DNA of 52,894 nucleotides from Lachnospiraceae bacterium. Lineage in GTDB: Bacteria > Bacillota > Clostridia > Lachnospirales > Lachnospiraceae. Where the stretch lies: contig JAFZGJ010000081.1 in assembly GCA_017555455.1 (NCBI GenBank), positions 1 to 52,894 on the forward strand. The letters are read 5' to 3'. Positions 33,284 to 40,815 of the stretch are shown here, piece after piece; position 1 is the first letter of the stretch, and each line of letters opens with the position of its first letter. The notes under the pieces are model-generated. The model did no database searches. It saw nothing but the letters and a program-made list of their open reading frames with translations, and had not been told where the DNA came from. The translations under genes and the position numbers were made by a program.

Positions 33284-33308
33284 TGCTTAAAGCTCTCTCT
33301 TCTTATTC

Positions 33309-33339
33309 AAAAAGCCACCGATTTAGGTCGATGGCTTTT
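33309..33339. terminator. Bidirectional terminator between converging operons
   Basis: AAAAAGCCA ... TGGCTTTTC with an inner CGA/TCG pair; it has A-tracts before and T-tracts after on both strands, and separates the plus-strand early block from the minus-strand gene at 33367. Confidence 0.8.
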
Positions 33340-33366
33340 CTTTATGACATTTCAACATGAAAGAGC

Positions 33367-33597
33367 TTATGCGTTCTGAGCAACTAATTCTTTAGATTTA
33401 GCAAGGATAGGTGCCATAATTTCTTCAGCTTCTTTGAATAAAGATTTGTGAATGAAGAATTGTTTAGCAGCTACGCCATTAGCTTTTCTTTTTTCAAGAG
33501 TTCTTTTTGCTGCAGCAGCACGGTTAGCTTTAGCTTCTTCTGGAGTTAATTTAACTCTTGGTGCTTTTACTTCTTTTTCTACTACCTGGTTTTCCAT
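33367..33597 (-). CDS. Small Lys/Ala-rich protein, unknown (76 aa)
   Basis: Basic, mostly helical ('EEAKANRAAAAKRTLEKRKA') with a short hydrophobic C-terminal helix. It has its own strong promoter, an 80-base structured leader, an AAAGGAG site and a terminator, so it is probably made in quantity. Function unknown; a nucleic-acid or RNA polymerase-binding role is possible. Confidence 0.65.
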   Translation of the reverse strand: MENQVVEKEVKAPRVKLTPEEAKANRAAAAKRTLEKRKANGVAAKQFFIHKSLFKEAEEIMAPILAKSKELVAQNA

Positions 33598-33625
33598 AAT
33601 GTTTCTCCTTTTCTTTTCTATAATC

Positions 33626-33652
33626 TACGGTTTAGTTTAAGAGGAAACCGTA
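33626..33652 (-). promoter_or_regulatory. Leader hairpin
   Basis: Eight-base-pair stem TACGGTTT / AAACCGTA with an 11-base loop in the leader of the 76-residue gene. Probably a 5' stabiliser. Confidence 0.5.
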
Positions 33653-33676
33653 AAAGCTCTATGGTGCGATAAAATT

Positions 33677-33705
33677 ATTATACCATGTAAGTTTTTATTT
33701 GTAAA
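33677..33705 (-). promoter_or_regulatory. Promoter for the 76-residue gene
   Basis: Minus strand: -35 TTTACA, 17-base spacer beginning AATAAA, -10 TATAAT. The -35 overlaps the 3' end of the nuclease gene. Confidence 0.75.
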
Positions 33706-34141
33706 CCCTCGAAGACGAAAAATATAAATCTGTTGTTACATAAGTTAGTATCGCATAGTCAGTGGCTGAACGAGTAAACCAGCATTGTTCTGGAATATCT
33801 TCTAGATTTAATTTTCCCCCTTTTTCCATAATGTCTAAGACTTTTGTAGAGCATATTACTAATAATTTATTAACAGGTTCTACGAGAACTACAAACGGAT
33901 GAGATACATGTCTCATTCTACGTTTAGAGTGCCAAGACATTTGACCTGGAGTTAATGATAATTTTAAATCATCTTCAACTACTTTAAGCTCTACAAAAGT
34001 TTCTTTCCCAGTAGGTGATAAAACTAATAAATCAGGTATGCCTGCAGTTGTAAGGCGTGATTCAATTTTGTCTACAAAAAATTTTTCTTTTAAATAATAA
34101 CTTTTAAGATTATTTGATAAATTTTTTTCTTTAGTATTCAC
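33695..34141 (-). CDS. PD-(D/E)XK (VRR-NUC-like) nuclease (148 aa)
   Basis: Small nuclease with the core 'GIPDLLVLSPTGKETFVELK': Pro36-Asp37, then Glu51-x-Lys53, followed by 'LTPGQMSWH', as in VRR-NUC and phage resolvase-like enzymes. It probably processes recombination or branched DNA during replication or packaging. It starts with GTG at 34141, seven to eight bases after GGGGG, overlapping the upstream gene by 11 bases. Confidence 0.8.
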   Translation of the reverse strand: MNTKEKNLSNNLKSYYLKEKFFVDKIESRLTTAGIPDLLVLSPTGKETFVELKVVEDDLKLSLTPGQMSWHSKRRMRHVSHPFVVLVEPVNKLLVICSTKVLDIMEKGGKLNLEDIPEQCWFTRSATDYAILTYVTTDLYFSSSRVYK

Positions 34142-34547
34142 GAATGTACCCCCATTGTTTCATAAGTTCGTAAGTCAAAGTGTACCCCTGTCCAGGACGA
34201 TTCTGTAACGCAGCTGTTACCTGGCTCAGGGAGTAGCCTGTCCGAGCAGCAAGAGCCACGAAGGTTGGCTTTTCATTTGTGTAGCCTTTAACGTAAGCGA
34301 GTAGCCAGTCACTATATAATTTTTTAATATACACAACTTCGTTTATTGATAGTATATAAGTATCGACGTTAAAATTTACACAGATAACTAGCTCATTATT
34401 ATCTTTCAATAAACGTGCTGCTAAATTAAAAATAAAGGCTAGATTTCTAGTTCTAGCCCGTTTCACTACTGGAATGCTTCGTTCTACTATCTGTTTATTT
34501 TTTGCGTTTAATTTTTCCATTTCCGCGTTTTCCATTTCCACGGCCAT
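34131..34547 (-). CDS. Putative HTH protein (up to 138 aa)
   Basis: 'FVALAARTGYSLSQVTAALQ' near the C-terminus is a good helix-turn-helix. The N-terminal two-thirds are unrecognised. The start is uncertain: ATG codons at 34547, 34535 and 34520 are in frame and none has a proper ribosome site, so the gene probably relies on re-initiation from the overlapping HNH gene. It lies between two nucleases, so a DNA-binding partner is plausible. Confidence 0.55.
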   Translation of the reverse strand: MAVEMENAEMEKLNAKNKQIVERSIPVVKRARTRNLAFIFNLAARLLKDNNELVICVNFNVDTYILSINEVVYIKKLYSDWLLAYVKGYTNEKPTFVALAARTGYSLSQVTAALQNRPGQGYTLTYELMKQWGYIREY

Positions 34548-34746
34548 GCATTGCGCCGTGTTCTTTTGCGGAGATTAATTCTAAATTCTTAGGAGAGTTG
34601 TTCTTTTGATTACCATCTTTATGGTGAACATGCTTACCCTTAATAGCAGCTTTACCGTACTTCTTCTCCGCGGCTTTTCTTGCGTGAATATTGTCCAGGC
34701 GTCTTTCGTTATTTGCTTTTTTAGAGGCTGATTTCTTAAGTGGCAT
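34495..34746 (-). CDS. HNH endonuclease (83 aa)
   Basis: Compact HNH motif: 'KHVHHKDGNQKNNSPKNLEL' with His41-His42-x-Asp44, Asn54, and His63/His67 in 'KEHGAMH'. The N-terminus is very basic. It may be a free-standing homing endonuclease or take part in packaging, but it is far from the terminase genes. AAGGAG site and a probable promoter just upstream. Confidence 0.8.
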   Translation of the reverse strand: MPLKKSASKKANNERRLDNIHARKAAEKKYGKAAIKGKHVHHKDGNQKNNSPKNLELISAKEHGAMHGRGNGKRGNGKIKRKK

Positions 34747-34767
34747 TCCTAACTCCTTATATTATTA

Positions 34768-34796
34768 ATTATACCATACCTTAAGAAAAAAGTACA
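34768..34796 (-). promoter_or_regulatory. Probable promoter for the HNH-nuclease operon
   Basis: Minus strand: -35 TGTACT, 17-base spacer, -10 TATAAT, 22 bases before the HNH ATG. The -35 differs from TTTACT by one base. Confidence 0.5.
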
Positions 34797-34808
34797 TAGC
34801 CTAATGGC

Positions 34809-35018
34809 TTAAACTACTCGGTCCTGCTCTATTGCCCACCATGTGTCAGCATGTTCTTTACAACAGAATTTAAACCAATTACCTTCTTTATCTTTACGAC
34901 TGGTCCAGCCTGCTTCTTTTGATAAAGCTAAACTTTGATAAAAGTCATACGGCTCGCCACCAATTCGTGCGCCACATAATTCACATTCAAATCCATTCTT
35001 TTTATTAAATCCGCTCAT
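34809..35018 (-). CDS. Small zinc-ribbon protein (69 aa)
   Basis: 'CELCGARIGG' and 'KFCCKEHADTWW' give a C-x2-C ... C-x3-H zinc site. Such small proteins are common beside phage polymerases. AAAGGAGGAAAA site, ATGA overlap with the 42-residue gene upstream. Confidence 0.6.
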   Translation of the reverse strand: MSGFNKKNGFECELCGARIGGEPYDFYQSLALSKEAGWTSRKDKEGNWFKFCCKEHADTWWAIEQDRVV

Positions 35019-35143
35019 TTTTCCTCCTTTTCTTTTTCACGTGCCTTCGCTAAACAGTATCTGTAATGAATACAATTATTAGGAAGACTTGGGTCATCAA
35101 ATTCATAATCTTCACAATTGTGACAATCTACTTCATCATACAT
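35015..35143 (-). CDS. Tiny Cys-rich protein (42 aa)
   Basis: Fully tiled between the polymerase stop (TAATG) and the next start (ATGA). Four Cys in C-x2-C ... C-x5-C spacing ('CHNCEDY', 'CIHYRYC') suggest a zinc knuckle. The C-terminus is Lys/Glu-rich. GGAGAAG lies 11 bases upstream. Function unknown. Confidence 0.55.
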   Translation of the reverse strand: MYDEVDCHNCEDYEFDDPSLPNNCIHYRYCLAKAREKEKEEK

Positions 35144-37440
35144 TAGTGTGCTTCTCCCCAATTAGCTCCAGTACCAGCTTCACATACAACAGGTATACAC
35201 AAGGGAATTGCTTCTTCCATAACTTTTTTAATTTCTTCTACTTGCTCCATAGAAGTTAAGTCTGTAAAGTTCAACTCATCGTGTACTTGAATGGCAGGAA
35301 CATATCCACGCTTATATAATTCAACCATAGCTCGTTTAGTCATATCTGCGGCTGAACCTTGAATAATTGAGTTAATAGCTTTATAGGTTGCTGCCCTACG
35401 GATAAGTCTATTGTACCATATTTCATTTGATGGGTCACGTTGTAAAGCCTGTGCGTGTTCTAATGTTTCAGGTTTTACGAGACGATTATCACCAAAAGGT
35501 AATTTTGGCTCCCATAATGGGAAATGTAATTTACGACCTAAAATAGATTTCACAAAGCCTCTGATTTCTGCTTGTTTAGCCGCATACTTTTGAAAAGCTT
35601 TTACATGAGGTACACCTTGGTCATAAGCTTCTACAATTGGTTTTGCGTCTTCTTCAGATATACCAAGATTCAAGGCTAATTTTTTAAGTCCCATTACATA
35701 AGCTTTTCCTAAGTTAATTGTCTTGGCTGCTTGTCTACGAATCTTGTTTGTTGGTCCTAAGATATTACCTTTCATATTCGTAATTAAATCAGCAGTAGCT
35801 TGATGAGAGTCAGTCATTGGGTCAATATTATATTGTGCTGCTAAAGCATTAGCAGAGGTTGTATTAATCATGCCCATGTCTTCAGCCATTTTACAGTAAT
35901 GAATCAAAAGACGTGGCTCTTGAGCTTTATAGTCGAATGACCCCCAGATTTTCCCAGGCTCCGCCTCGAACAGGGAGCGAATAAGCACACCTATTTCAGG
36001 GTCTCTAACTGGTACCTGTTGTAAATTAGGGTTCGCGCATGAGAAACGACCCGTGATTGTACCGCCTTCATCACGTTTCAATTGGTGATAGCAGCAATGA
36101 ATTCTACCGTTACGTACCATATCTGTGAAACTATTATTTAAGAATGCACTTACAGCTCTGTTCCATTTACGAGCCGCTTTAATATGTTGGCTAACCTCAT
36201 CATCTTGAACATCTAAATATTTAGCTGTTATAGATGGATTTAGAAAATTCAAAAATTGTCTCGTCATCCAATTATCAAAATCGTCTTTTTCTACAAGCTG
36301 TGTCACAATATTCCTTGATGATTTCGCATTTAAGACCGGTGCCTGACGTTTTTCGTACTGAAATTGTAATTCGTCTTTAAATAATTTTTTAAGGTCGAGG
36401 CTTTTTATATACGCGTAACTAGCCAGTTCGTGTTGGGGCACTGGCGACTCATTCATTGTCTTTAACCAGTCAACAGTTTTGCCTTCTAAATCTGGAATTT
36501 GTTTTTCTTGTAGTTCAAAAACTTGTGATAAAGCTTTTTTGACAGAAGCTTTTGTATAATAAAAATCATGATTCATGCGCACATAAGCATCAGCAATGTC
36601 TTTAGCACTCCATACATCGACCTCACGTCCGCATAATTCTTCAATTCGTGCTTTCGCTGTAGCTTCTCTTTTTGTTAACTCTTCAATAAGCTGGTCTCTT
36701 TTCTCTGCATTTATGCGAACGCCTTTATGTCGCATTTTAATTAATACAGGGGATAGCTCAGTTTCTAATTCAAATACTGGCCATAAGCCTTCTTCACGTA
36801 TCATTGGCTCAAGAACATTCCAAACTTTTAGAGTTAACACCGCGTCTTGAATCGCATATCGTGCCACATCGTGTGAGCTCATTAAGTATAGACTTGATTT
36901 AATATCTTTAGGTGCAATACCCATGAGAGCTGCAGCAGCTTCCAAGCCTGACTCATCTTTACGCTCGTTACAATATTCAAGACCTAGATTATCTAATGAA
37001 TAAGATAATTTATGTTCGTCTAATAATGGAGCTGCAATCTGAATGTCATACCATGGACCCCCTGGCCATATGCCATAAGCTGATAGCCAGCCACAGTCAT
37101 AATAGTTATTCGCAAATACTTTAGGGATGTCTGTCTCTAATTCTTTTTTAAGCCATGTAATAACAGTCTTCTCATCTAAGTTAGGACCTGGCACATGAGC
37201 GATAGGAAAATATTCTGCAATGCCTGTATCAGTAGCAATGGAAATGCCTGCTATCTCCCCATCTTGTGTAGCCCAGCCTGGACCGTACTTTTTAAGATTT
37301 GGGTCACAAGTCTCTAAGTCGATTGCGATTATTTTTGCGTCTTGTAAAGAAGGTAATTCTTCTGGTAATTTCCAATCATCTCTCATATATTGATAATCTC
37401 CTGATGTTTCCATAATGGTTCTTGTTACTGTGTCAATCAT
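35143..37440 (-). CDS. DNA polymerase, family A, with 3'-5' exonuclease (765 aa)
   Basis: Replicative polymerase. Numbering from ATG 37440: Exo I Asp41-x-Glu43 ('IAIDLETCD'), Exo II Asp115 ('ANNYYDCG'), Exo III Tyr195-x3-Asp199; motif A 'DYKAQEPR' with Asp503; motif B 'RRQAAKTINLGKAYVMG' with Lys573; motif C 'VHDE' at 719-722. No 5'-3' exonuclease domain. The residue equivalent to E. coli Phe762 is Leu577, the variant associated with slower or temperate phages and with ddNTP discrimination. ATG 37440 has GGAG six bases upstream; the TTG four codons earlier is part of that region. Confidence 0.95.
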   Translation of the reverse strand: MIDTVTRTIMETSGDYQYMRDDWKLPEELPSLQDAKIIAIDLETCDPNLKKYGPGWATQDGEIAGISIATDTGIAEYFPIAHVPGPNLDEKTVITWLKKELETDIPKVFANNYYDCGWLSAYGIWPGGPWYDIQIAAPLLDEHKLSYSLDNLGLEYCNERKDESGLEAAAALMGIAPKDIKSSLYLMSSHDVARYAIQDAVLTLKVWNVLEPMIREEGLWPVFELETELSPVLIKMRHKGVRINAEKRDQLIEELTKREATAKARIEELCGREVDVWSAKDIADAYVRMNHDFYYTKASVKKALSQVFELQEKQIPDLEGKTVDWLKTMNESPVPQHELASYAYIKSLDLKKLFKDELQFQYEKRQAPVLNAKSSRNIVTQLVEKDDFDNWMTRQFLNFLNPSITAKYLDVQDDEVSQHIKAARKWNRAVSAFLNNSFTDMVRNGRIHCCYHQLKRDEGGTITGRFSCANPNLQQVPVRDPEIGVLIRSLFEAEPGKIWGSFDYKAQEPRLLIHYCKMAEDMGMINTTSANALAAQYNIDPMTDSHQATADLITNMKGNILGPTNKIRRQAAKTINLGKAYVMGLKKLALNLGISEEDAKPIVEAYDQGVPHVKAFQKYAAKQAEIRGFVKSILGRKLHFPLWEPKLPFGDNRLVKPETLEHAQALQRDPSNEIWYNRLIRRAATYKAINSIIQGSAADMTKRAMVELYKRGYVPAIQVHDELNFTDLTSMEQVEEIKKVMEEAIPLCIPVVCEAGTGANWGEAH

Positions 37441-37813
37441 TGTTTTCTCCAAATAATATGCGGACTTTATGTTTAGCTTTTGCGTGTTTTGCTATATATA
37501 AACTATCACTTAATATTTGATTTTTAAGCTGTTCGATATTAATACTAGTTATTTCATAAGGCTCACGTTCATCCAAGTGCCAACATGATAATATACATAT
37601 CAACTCCAACAATATACGGTCGGTTATTTGTGGGTATATTTCTCGTTCGGTGAACGCATATTTACAGACTTTATGACATAACTCCATTATTCCATCTTTC
37701 TCAAAAGGACACGTATCTTCTTTCCAGTTATTTTTTTCAAGTTTACAACCTGTAAATATTTCTGGCTTAATCCCAAATGTATCAAAGAATTGTTTTTCCA
37801 ATTGATTAGTCAT
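37433..37813 (-). CDS. Unknown protein between DHFR-like and polymerase genes (126 aa)
   Basis: Not recognised. It has four Cys in the first 60 residues ('CPFEKDG', 'CHKVCKY') and a helical rest. Start at ATG 37813, overlapping the DHFR-like stop by eight bases. Probably co-regulated with the nucleotide genes. Confidence 0.6.
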   Translation of the reverse strand: MTNQLEKQFFDTFGIKPEIFTGCKLEKNNWKEDTCPFEKDGIMELCHKVCKYAFTEREIYPQITDRILLELICILSCWHLDEREPYEITSINIEQLKNQILSDSLYIAKHAKAKHKVRILFGENND

Positions 37814-38336
37814 TATAAGTAGGTCTCCATATTTCCACAAGTATTGTAGGCTGTTCAAAATTGTCTGTGTATAAGAAGAATTGTGAAGAAAGCTTTAAGA
37901 CACCGGAATTTTTAAATGGTAATAATGGGTCTTTAACATAATCTTCAGCTTCGGTCAGGGGAACTCGTAATGGCAGTCTTACTGTAATTATACTATTAAA
38001 GTAATCCCTGTGCGCGAAGTTCATTGCACTACGTAAAACAGAGGCCCCACCAACTAAGATACCTTCTGGATAGCGTTGTAAAGCTTGGTCTAATCTTATA
38101 CCATGTTCTGTTCTACTACTAATAGAAACAAGCTTACGACCTTTTAAAAATGGCATAACTTGAGCTGTTTTATAACCTGCTAATATAGGTTGATTCGCAT
38201 GAAGCGTAGTTAACTCTCTGAAAAATCTTCTATCAGTTGGAATTCTCATCCAAGCTAAATCATCAATTTTTTTGTCTGGTGTTTCCTTTTTACAAAAACA
38301 ATCATCTTTAGTTATTGCATATAGAATTATCGCCAT
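37806..38336 (-). CDS. Dihydrofolate reductase-like protein (176 aa)
   Basis: Divergent DHFR: 'WMRIPTDRRFFRELTT' aligns to the W-x-x-P-x-D-x-x-x-F helix, 'ILAGYKTAQVMPFLKGRKLVSISSR' to the NADPH-binding segment (over two motifs), and 'ILVGGASVLRSAM' to the G-G-x-x-hydrophobic motif. It would regenerate tetrahydrofolate used by the neighbouring thymidylate-synthase-type enzyme. Insertion 'DYVKDPLLPFKNSG' is unusual. GGAGAAAGAC site, 29-base overlap with the deaminase. Confidence 0.7.
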   Translation of the reverse strand: MAIILYAITKDDCFCKKETPDKKIDDLAWMRIPTDRRFFRELTTLHANQPILAGYKTAQVMPFLKGRKLVSISSRTEHGIRLDQALQRYPEGILVGGASVLRSAMNFAHRDYFNSIITVRLPLRVPLTEAEDYVKDPLLPFKNSGVLKLSSQFFLYTDNFEQPTILVEIWRPTYND

Positions 38337-38775
38337 TGTCTTTCTCCTCTAACGGTAAATAAATATAGGTGATTCCTACATATTCTAATATACTTTTAAC
38401 ATCCATTTTATAAACCATATTTTTATTATTGCGTTTACTATAAAAGACTTGTTTAATACCTGCATTGATTATAGCTTTAGCACACTCGAAACATGGCTCA
38501 AGAGTCACGAATAGTTTTCCTCCTTTAGCTCTTTCACCAGCCTTAATTAAAGCATTAATTTCAGCATGAGTAGCTAAACAAGATTGACCATACTCTTTTC
38601 TACATTTTAAAAGAGCTCTACAGTCTGCTACTTTAGAAGGCGCTCCATTATATCCGCAAGCTATAATCTGATTATCAGCAGAAGTGATAACACAGCCTAC
38701 AGCTTTATCTAAGCAAGTAGATTGTTCTGAAACGGTCTGTGCTATCTTCAAAAAATACTCTTCTGCATTAATCAT
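38308..38775 (-). CDS. dCMP deaminase (155 aa)
   Basis: Zinc-dependent deoxycytidylate deaminase converting dCMP to dUMP. His70-Ala-Glu72 and 'EPCFEC' with Cys95 and Cys98 form the catalytic zinc site. Full length for phage enzymes. TAATG overlap with the thymidylate-synthase homologue; both act on the same nucleotide pool. Confidence 0.9.
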   Translation of the reverse strand: MINAEEYFLKIAQTVSEQSTCLDKAVGCVITSADNQIIACGYNGAPSKVADCRALLKCRKEYGQSCLATHAEINALIKAGERAKGGKLFVTLEPCFECAKAIINAGIKQVFYSKRNNKNMVYKMDVKSILEYVGITYIYLPLEEKDNGDNSICNN

Positions 38776-39692
38776 TATTTTATAATCTCCGGTTTATACA
38801 TTGGTGGGAACTTTTGTTTTCCATCAAATTGTGAATAAATACAATCTTTAAACATAATCATTGCTGTATTTGGGTCTGCGATTATATTAGAAACAGTTTG
38901 TAAACGCCATAACATTGGACAGTTATTTAAGTCTAAATCCTGGACTACATAATTTTTACCCATTTCTTTTGCATTCATAATTAGATTTTGAGCAATATCA
39001 TAATGAGCTTCATAGATATGTGCATGAGATAAGATTGCAGTTATATTACCTGGTCTCAATTCTGGATATTTTAATTTTAACTCATTCGTTACTACTATTG
39101 TTAATAATGAATACATTAGCATATCATATGGTAGACCTACGATAGTATCTGAGCTTCTTAAGAATAACGTCAAGTTTAATCGATTATTTATTATATTCAT
39201 ACTGAAGCAAGTAGGACAAGGTACATTCGAAGTCCATCTATTTCCTAAACCATCTTTACCATTATCCCAAGCAGATATAAATATTTGTCTGTCTGACGGG
39301 TCTTTTTTCAATGCTTCAATAGCTGTTAGAAGTTGGTCTCTGCCAAACATGTGACGCCATCTAAAACCATATGCTGCTTCAACTTCATTATTTTCGTTAG
39401 CGAATTCATCCCACATTTTAGTATGTTGTTGTAGCCATTCTAAATCACGAACCCCTGAAAGCGTCCAGCATAACTCTGCGAATGCTGTAACGGGGAACAT
39501 TTTACGCGAATTAATCAGAGGAAGGGTACTTCCAATTGAGTACCCTATGACACGATTAGGTAGCGCCTTAATTTTTGTGTCAGTTCTCTGATTATATATC
39601 TCCTCCGCGTTCAAGATGTCCTGTAGCAACGCATGATAATGAAAGTTATATAATTGATTTGCCATTGCAAATTTTTCATATAAGAAATCCAT
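38775..39692 (-). CDS. Thymidylate synthase family, probable dCMP (or dUMP) hydroxymethylase (305 aa)
   Basis: A folate-dependent pyrimidine C5 methylase-fold enzyme: Glu73 in 'AFAELCWTLSG', Cys159 in 'VPCPT' at the nucleophile position, Arg179-Ser180 phosphate-binding pair, His225-x-Tyr227. The residue at E. coli TS Asn177, which selects dUMP, is Asp190 in 'VGLPYD'. Asp there is characteristic of dCMP hydroxymethylase (T4 gp42). The His after the nucleophile in TS ('PCH') is Pro here. So dCMP hydroxymethylation is more likely than ordinary TMP synthesis, but activity must be tested. TAATG on both sides. Confidence 0.8.
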   Translation of the reverse strand: MDFLYEKFAMANQLYNFHYHALLQDILNAEEIYNQRTDTKIKALPNRVIGYSIGSTLPLINSRKMFPVTAFAELCWTLSGVRDLEWLQQHTKMWDEFANENNEVEAAYGFRWRHMFGRDQLLTAIEALKKDPSDRQIFISAWDNGKDGLGNRWTSNVPCPTCFSMNIINNRLNLTLFLRSSDTIVGLPYDMLMYSLLTIVVTNELKLKYPELRPGNITAILSHAHIYEAHYDIAQNLIMNAKEMGKNYVVQDLDLNNCPMLWRLQTVSNIIADPNTAMIMFKDCIYSQFDGKQKFPPMYKPEIIK

Positions 39693-40543
39693 TAAATTTC
39701 TCCTTTATCAATTGCTTCTACCGCGAATGTTGCGTAGTTAATCATGTCTAATAATGTATCTCTAACAGATTCATTATTAGGTGCTTTGTCTTGCTGAGCT
39801 AAACTATTTAATCTTTGAGATTTAGTATGTAGCATTTGGGCATAAGACAATAAACCGAATGGGAAGTAAGCTGCTCTTGAAGCAGGCTGGCCATTTCCAT
39901 TATTGTAATCTTGAGATTTTTTAATTGCAATTTCGGTTACTTCTTTAAATACCGGTGACATTTTAGCAAATAGATTTAATTCATCTATTGATAAAATTCT
40001 TTGACAGCCATCGTTTTCTAAGTATACACTTGGCTTTCTATGTTCAACTGACTCAAGAGCCGCGGTATATGGTTCAAGTTCAGCGGATGTATAATCATAA
40101 GCCTCTTTTTCTTCTTTAGTTCCATAGACTACAGATTCTACAGATTCTACTGATTGATTTAGAATTTCTCTAATGCGTTCTTCAGGTCCTACCCAATCTG
40201 CATCTTTAACTGCGTCATCATCTGAGCCACGACCTTTGTTACCTTTACGCTTAGTCATATTACATTCATGGACAGCAGCAAAGCATTTATCCCACTCTGC
40301 TTCTGTAAAACCACATTCATAGACACGACCTAATAAGAAATATGCCATATCGATTAATGCGTCTAGCATACCAATATTATCACCTTTATTGTATGCTGCT
40401 CCAAATTCTGCTAATTCTTCATTCATGACATCATAAAACCAACGATACCTTTTTTCTGGTAAATCTTGGGCCTCAGTCATAATTTTTAAATTAATAATTT
40501 CGTCATTAAATTCTTTTACTTGTTGAAATTTACTTTTTTCCAT
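39692..40543 (-). CDS. MazG-like dNTP pyrophosphohydrolase fused to DUF1599 (283 aa)
   Basis: Residues ~1-100 are an all-alpha NTP pyrophosphatase: Glu42-Glu43-x2-Glu46 and Asp61-x3-Asp65 ('LDALIDMAYF'). Residues ~185-280 match DUF1599 / nucleotide-modification-associated domain 1: 'KKSQDYNNGNG', 'HTKSQRLNSL', 'ESVRDTLLDMINYATFAVEAI'. An acidic linker joins them. It could hydrolyse canonical dCTP, leaving the modified nucleotide for the polymerase (as T4 gp56 does), or sanitise pools. Co-transcribed with the hydroxymethylase-like gene. Confidence 0.8.
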   Translation of the reverse strand: MEKSKFQQVKEFNDEIINLKIMTEAQDLPEKRYRWFYDVMNEELAEFGAAYNKGDNIGMLDALIDMAYFLLGRVYECGFTEAEWDKCFAAVHECNMTKRKGNKGRGSDDDAVKDADWVGPEERIREILNQSVESVESVVYGTKEEKEAYDYTSAELEPYTAALESVEHRKPSVYLENDGCQRILSIDELNLFAKMSPVFKEVTEIAIKKSQDYNNGNGQPASRAAYFPFGLLSYAQMLHTKSQRLNSLAQQDKAPNNESVRDTLLDMINYATFAVEAIDKGEI

Positions 40544-40757
40544 TGAACTCTCCTTTCATTAATGATTCCATTATACGGTTTGACATACTATTTTTACTAG
40601 CAGCTTTGCTTGTTGCTTGTGACATAGCTTTCTTTAATTCGCTAATAGGAACTACATCAATTCCTCTTTTATCATAAGATACTATCAACTCATGTATCTC
40701 TGCCATTGCTAACATAGAAGTCTCAACCGCTATACTCATCATCATTGTCTCTAACAT
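40530..40757 (-). CDS. Small Met/Ser-rich protein, unknown (75 aa)
   Basis: Not recognised. Helical, Met-rich ('MMMSIAVETSMLAMAE') then basic. First gene of the nucleotide operon, with AAAGGAG site and its own promoter. Confidence 0.6.
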   Translation of the reverse strand: MLETMMMSIAVETSMLAMAEIHELIVSYDKRGIDVVPISELKKAMSQATSKAASKNSMSNRIMESLMKGEFNGKK

Positions 40758-40786
40758 ATCAATCTCCTTTCATATAACATATTATA

Positions 40787-40815
40787 ATCGTATTATAAAC
40801 ATAACAGCTAGTAAA
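40787..40815 (-). promoter_or_regulatory. Promoter for the nucleotide/polymerase operon (TTTACTAGCT class)
   Basis: Minus strand: -35 TTTACT followed by AGCTG, 17-base spacer, -10 TACGAT; a TATAAT follows immediately. The -35 region is inside the 3' end of the SF1 helicase gene. Confidence 0.65.
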
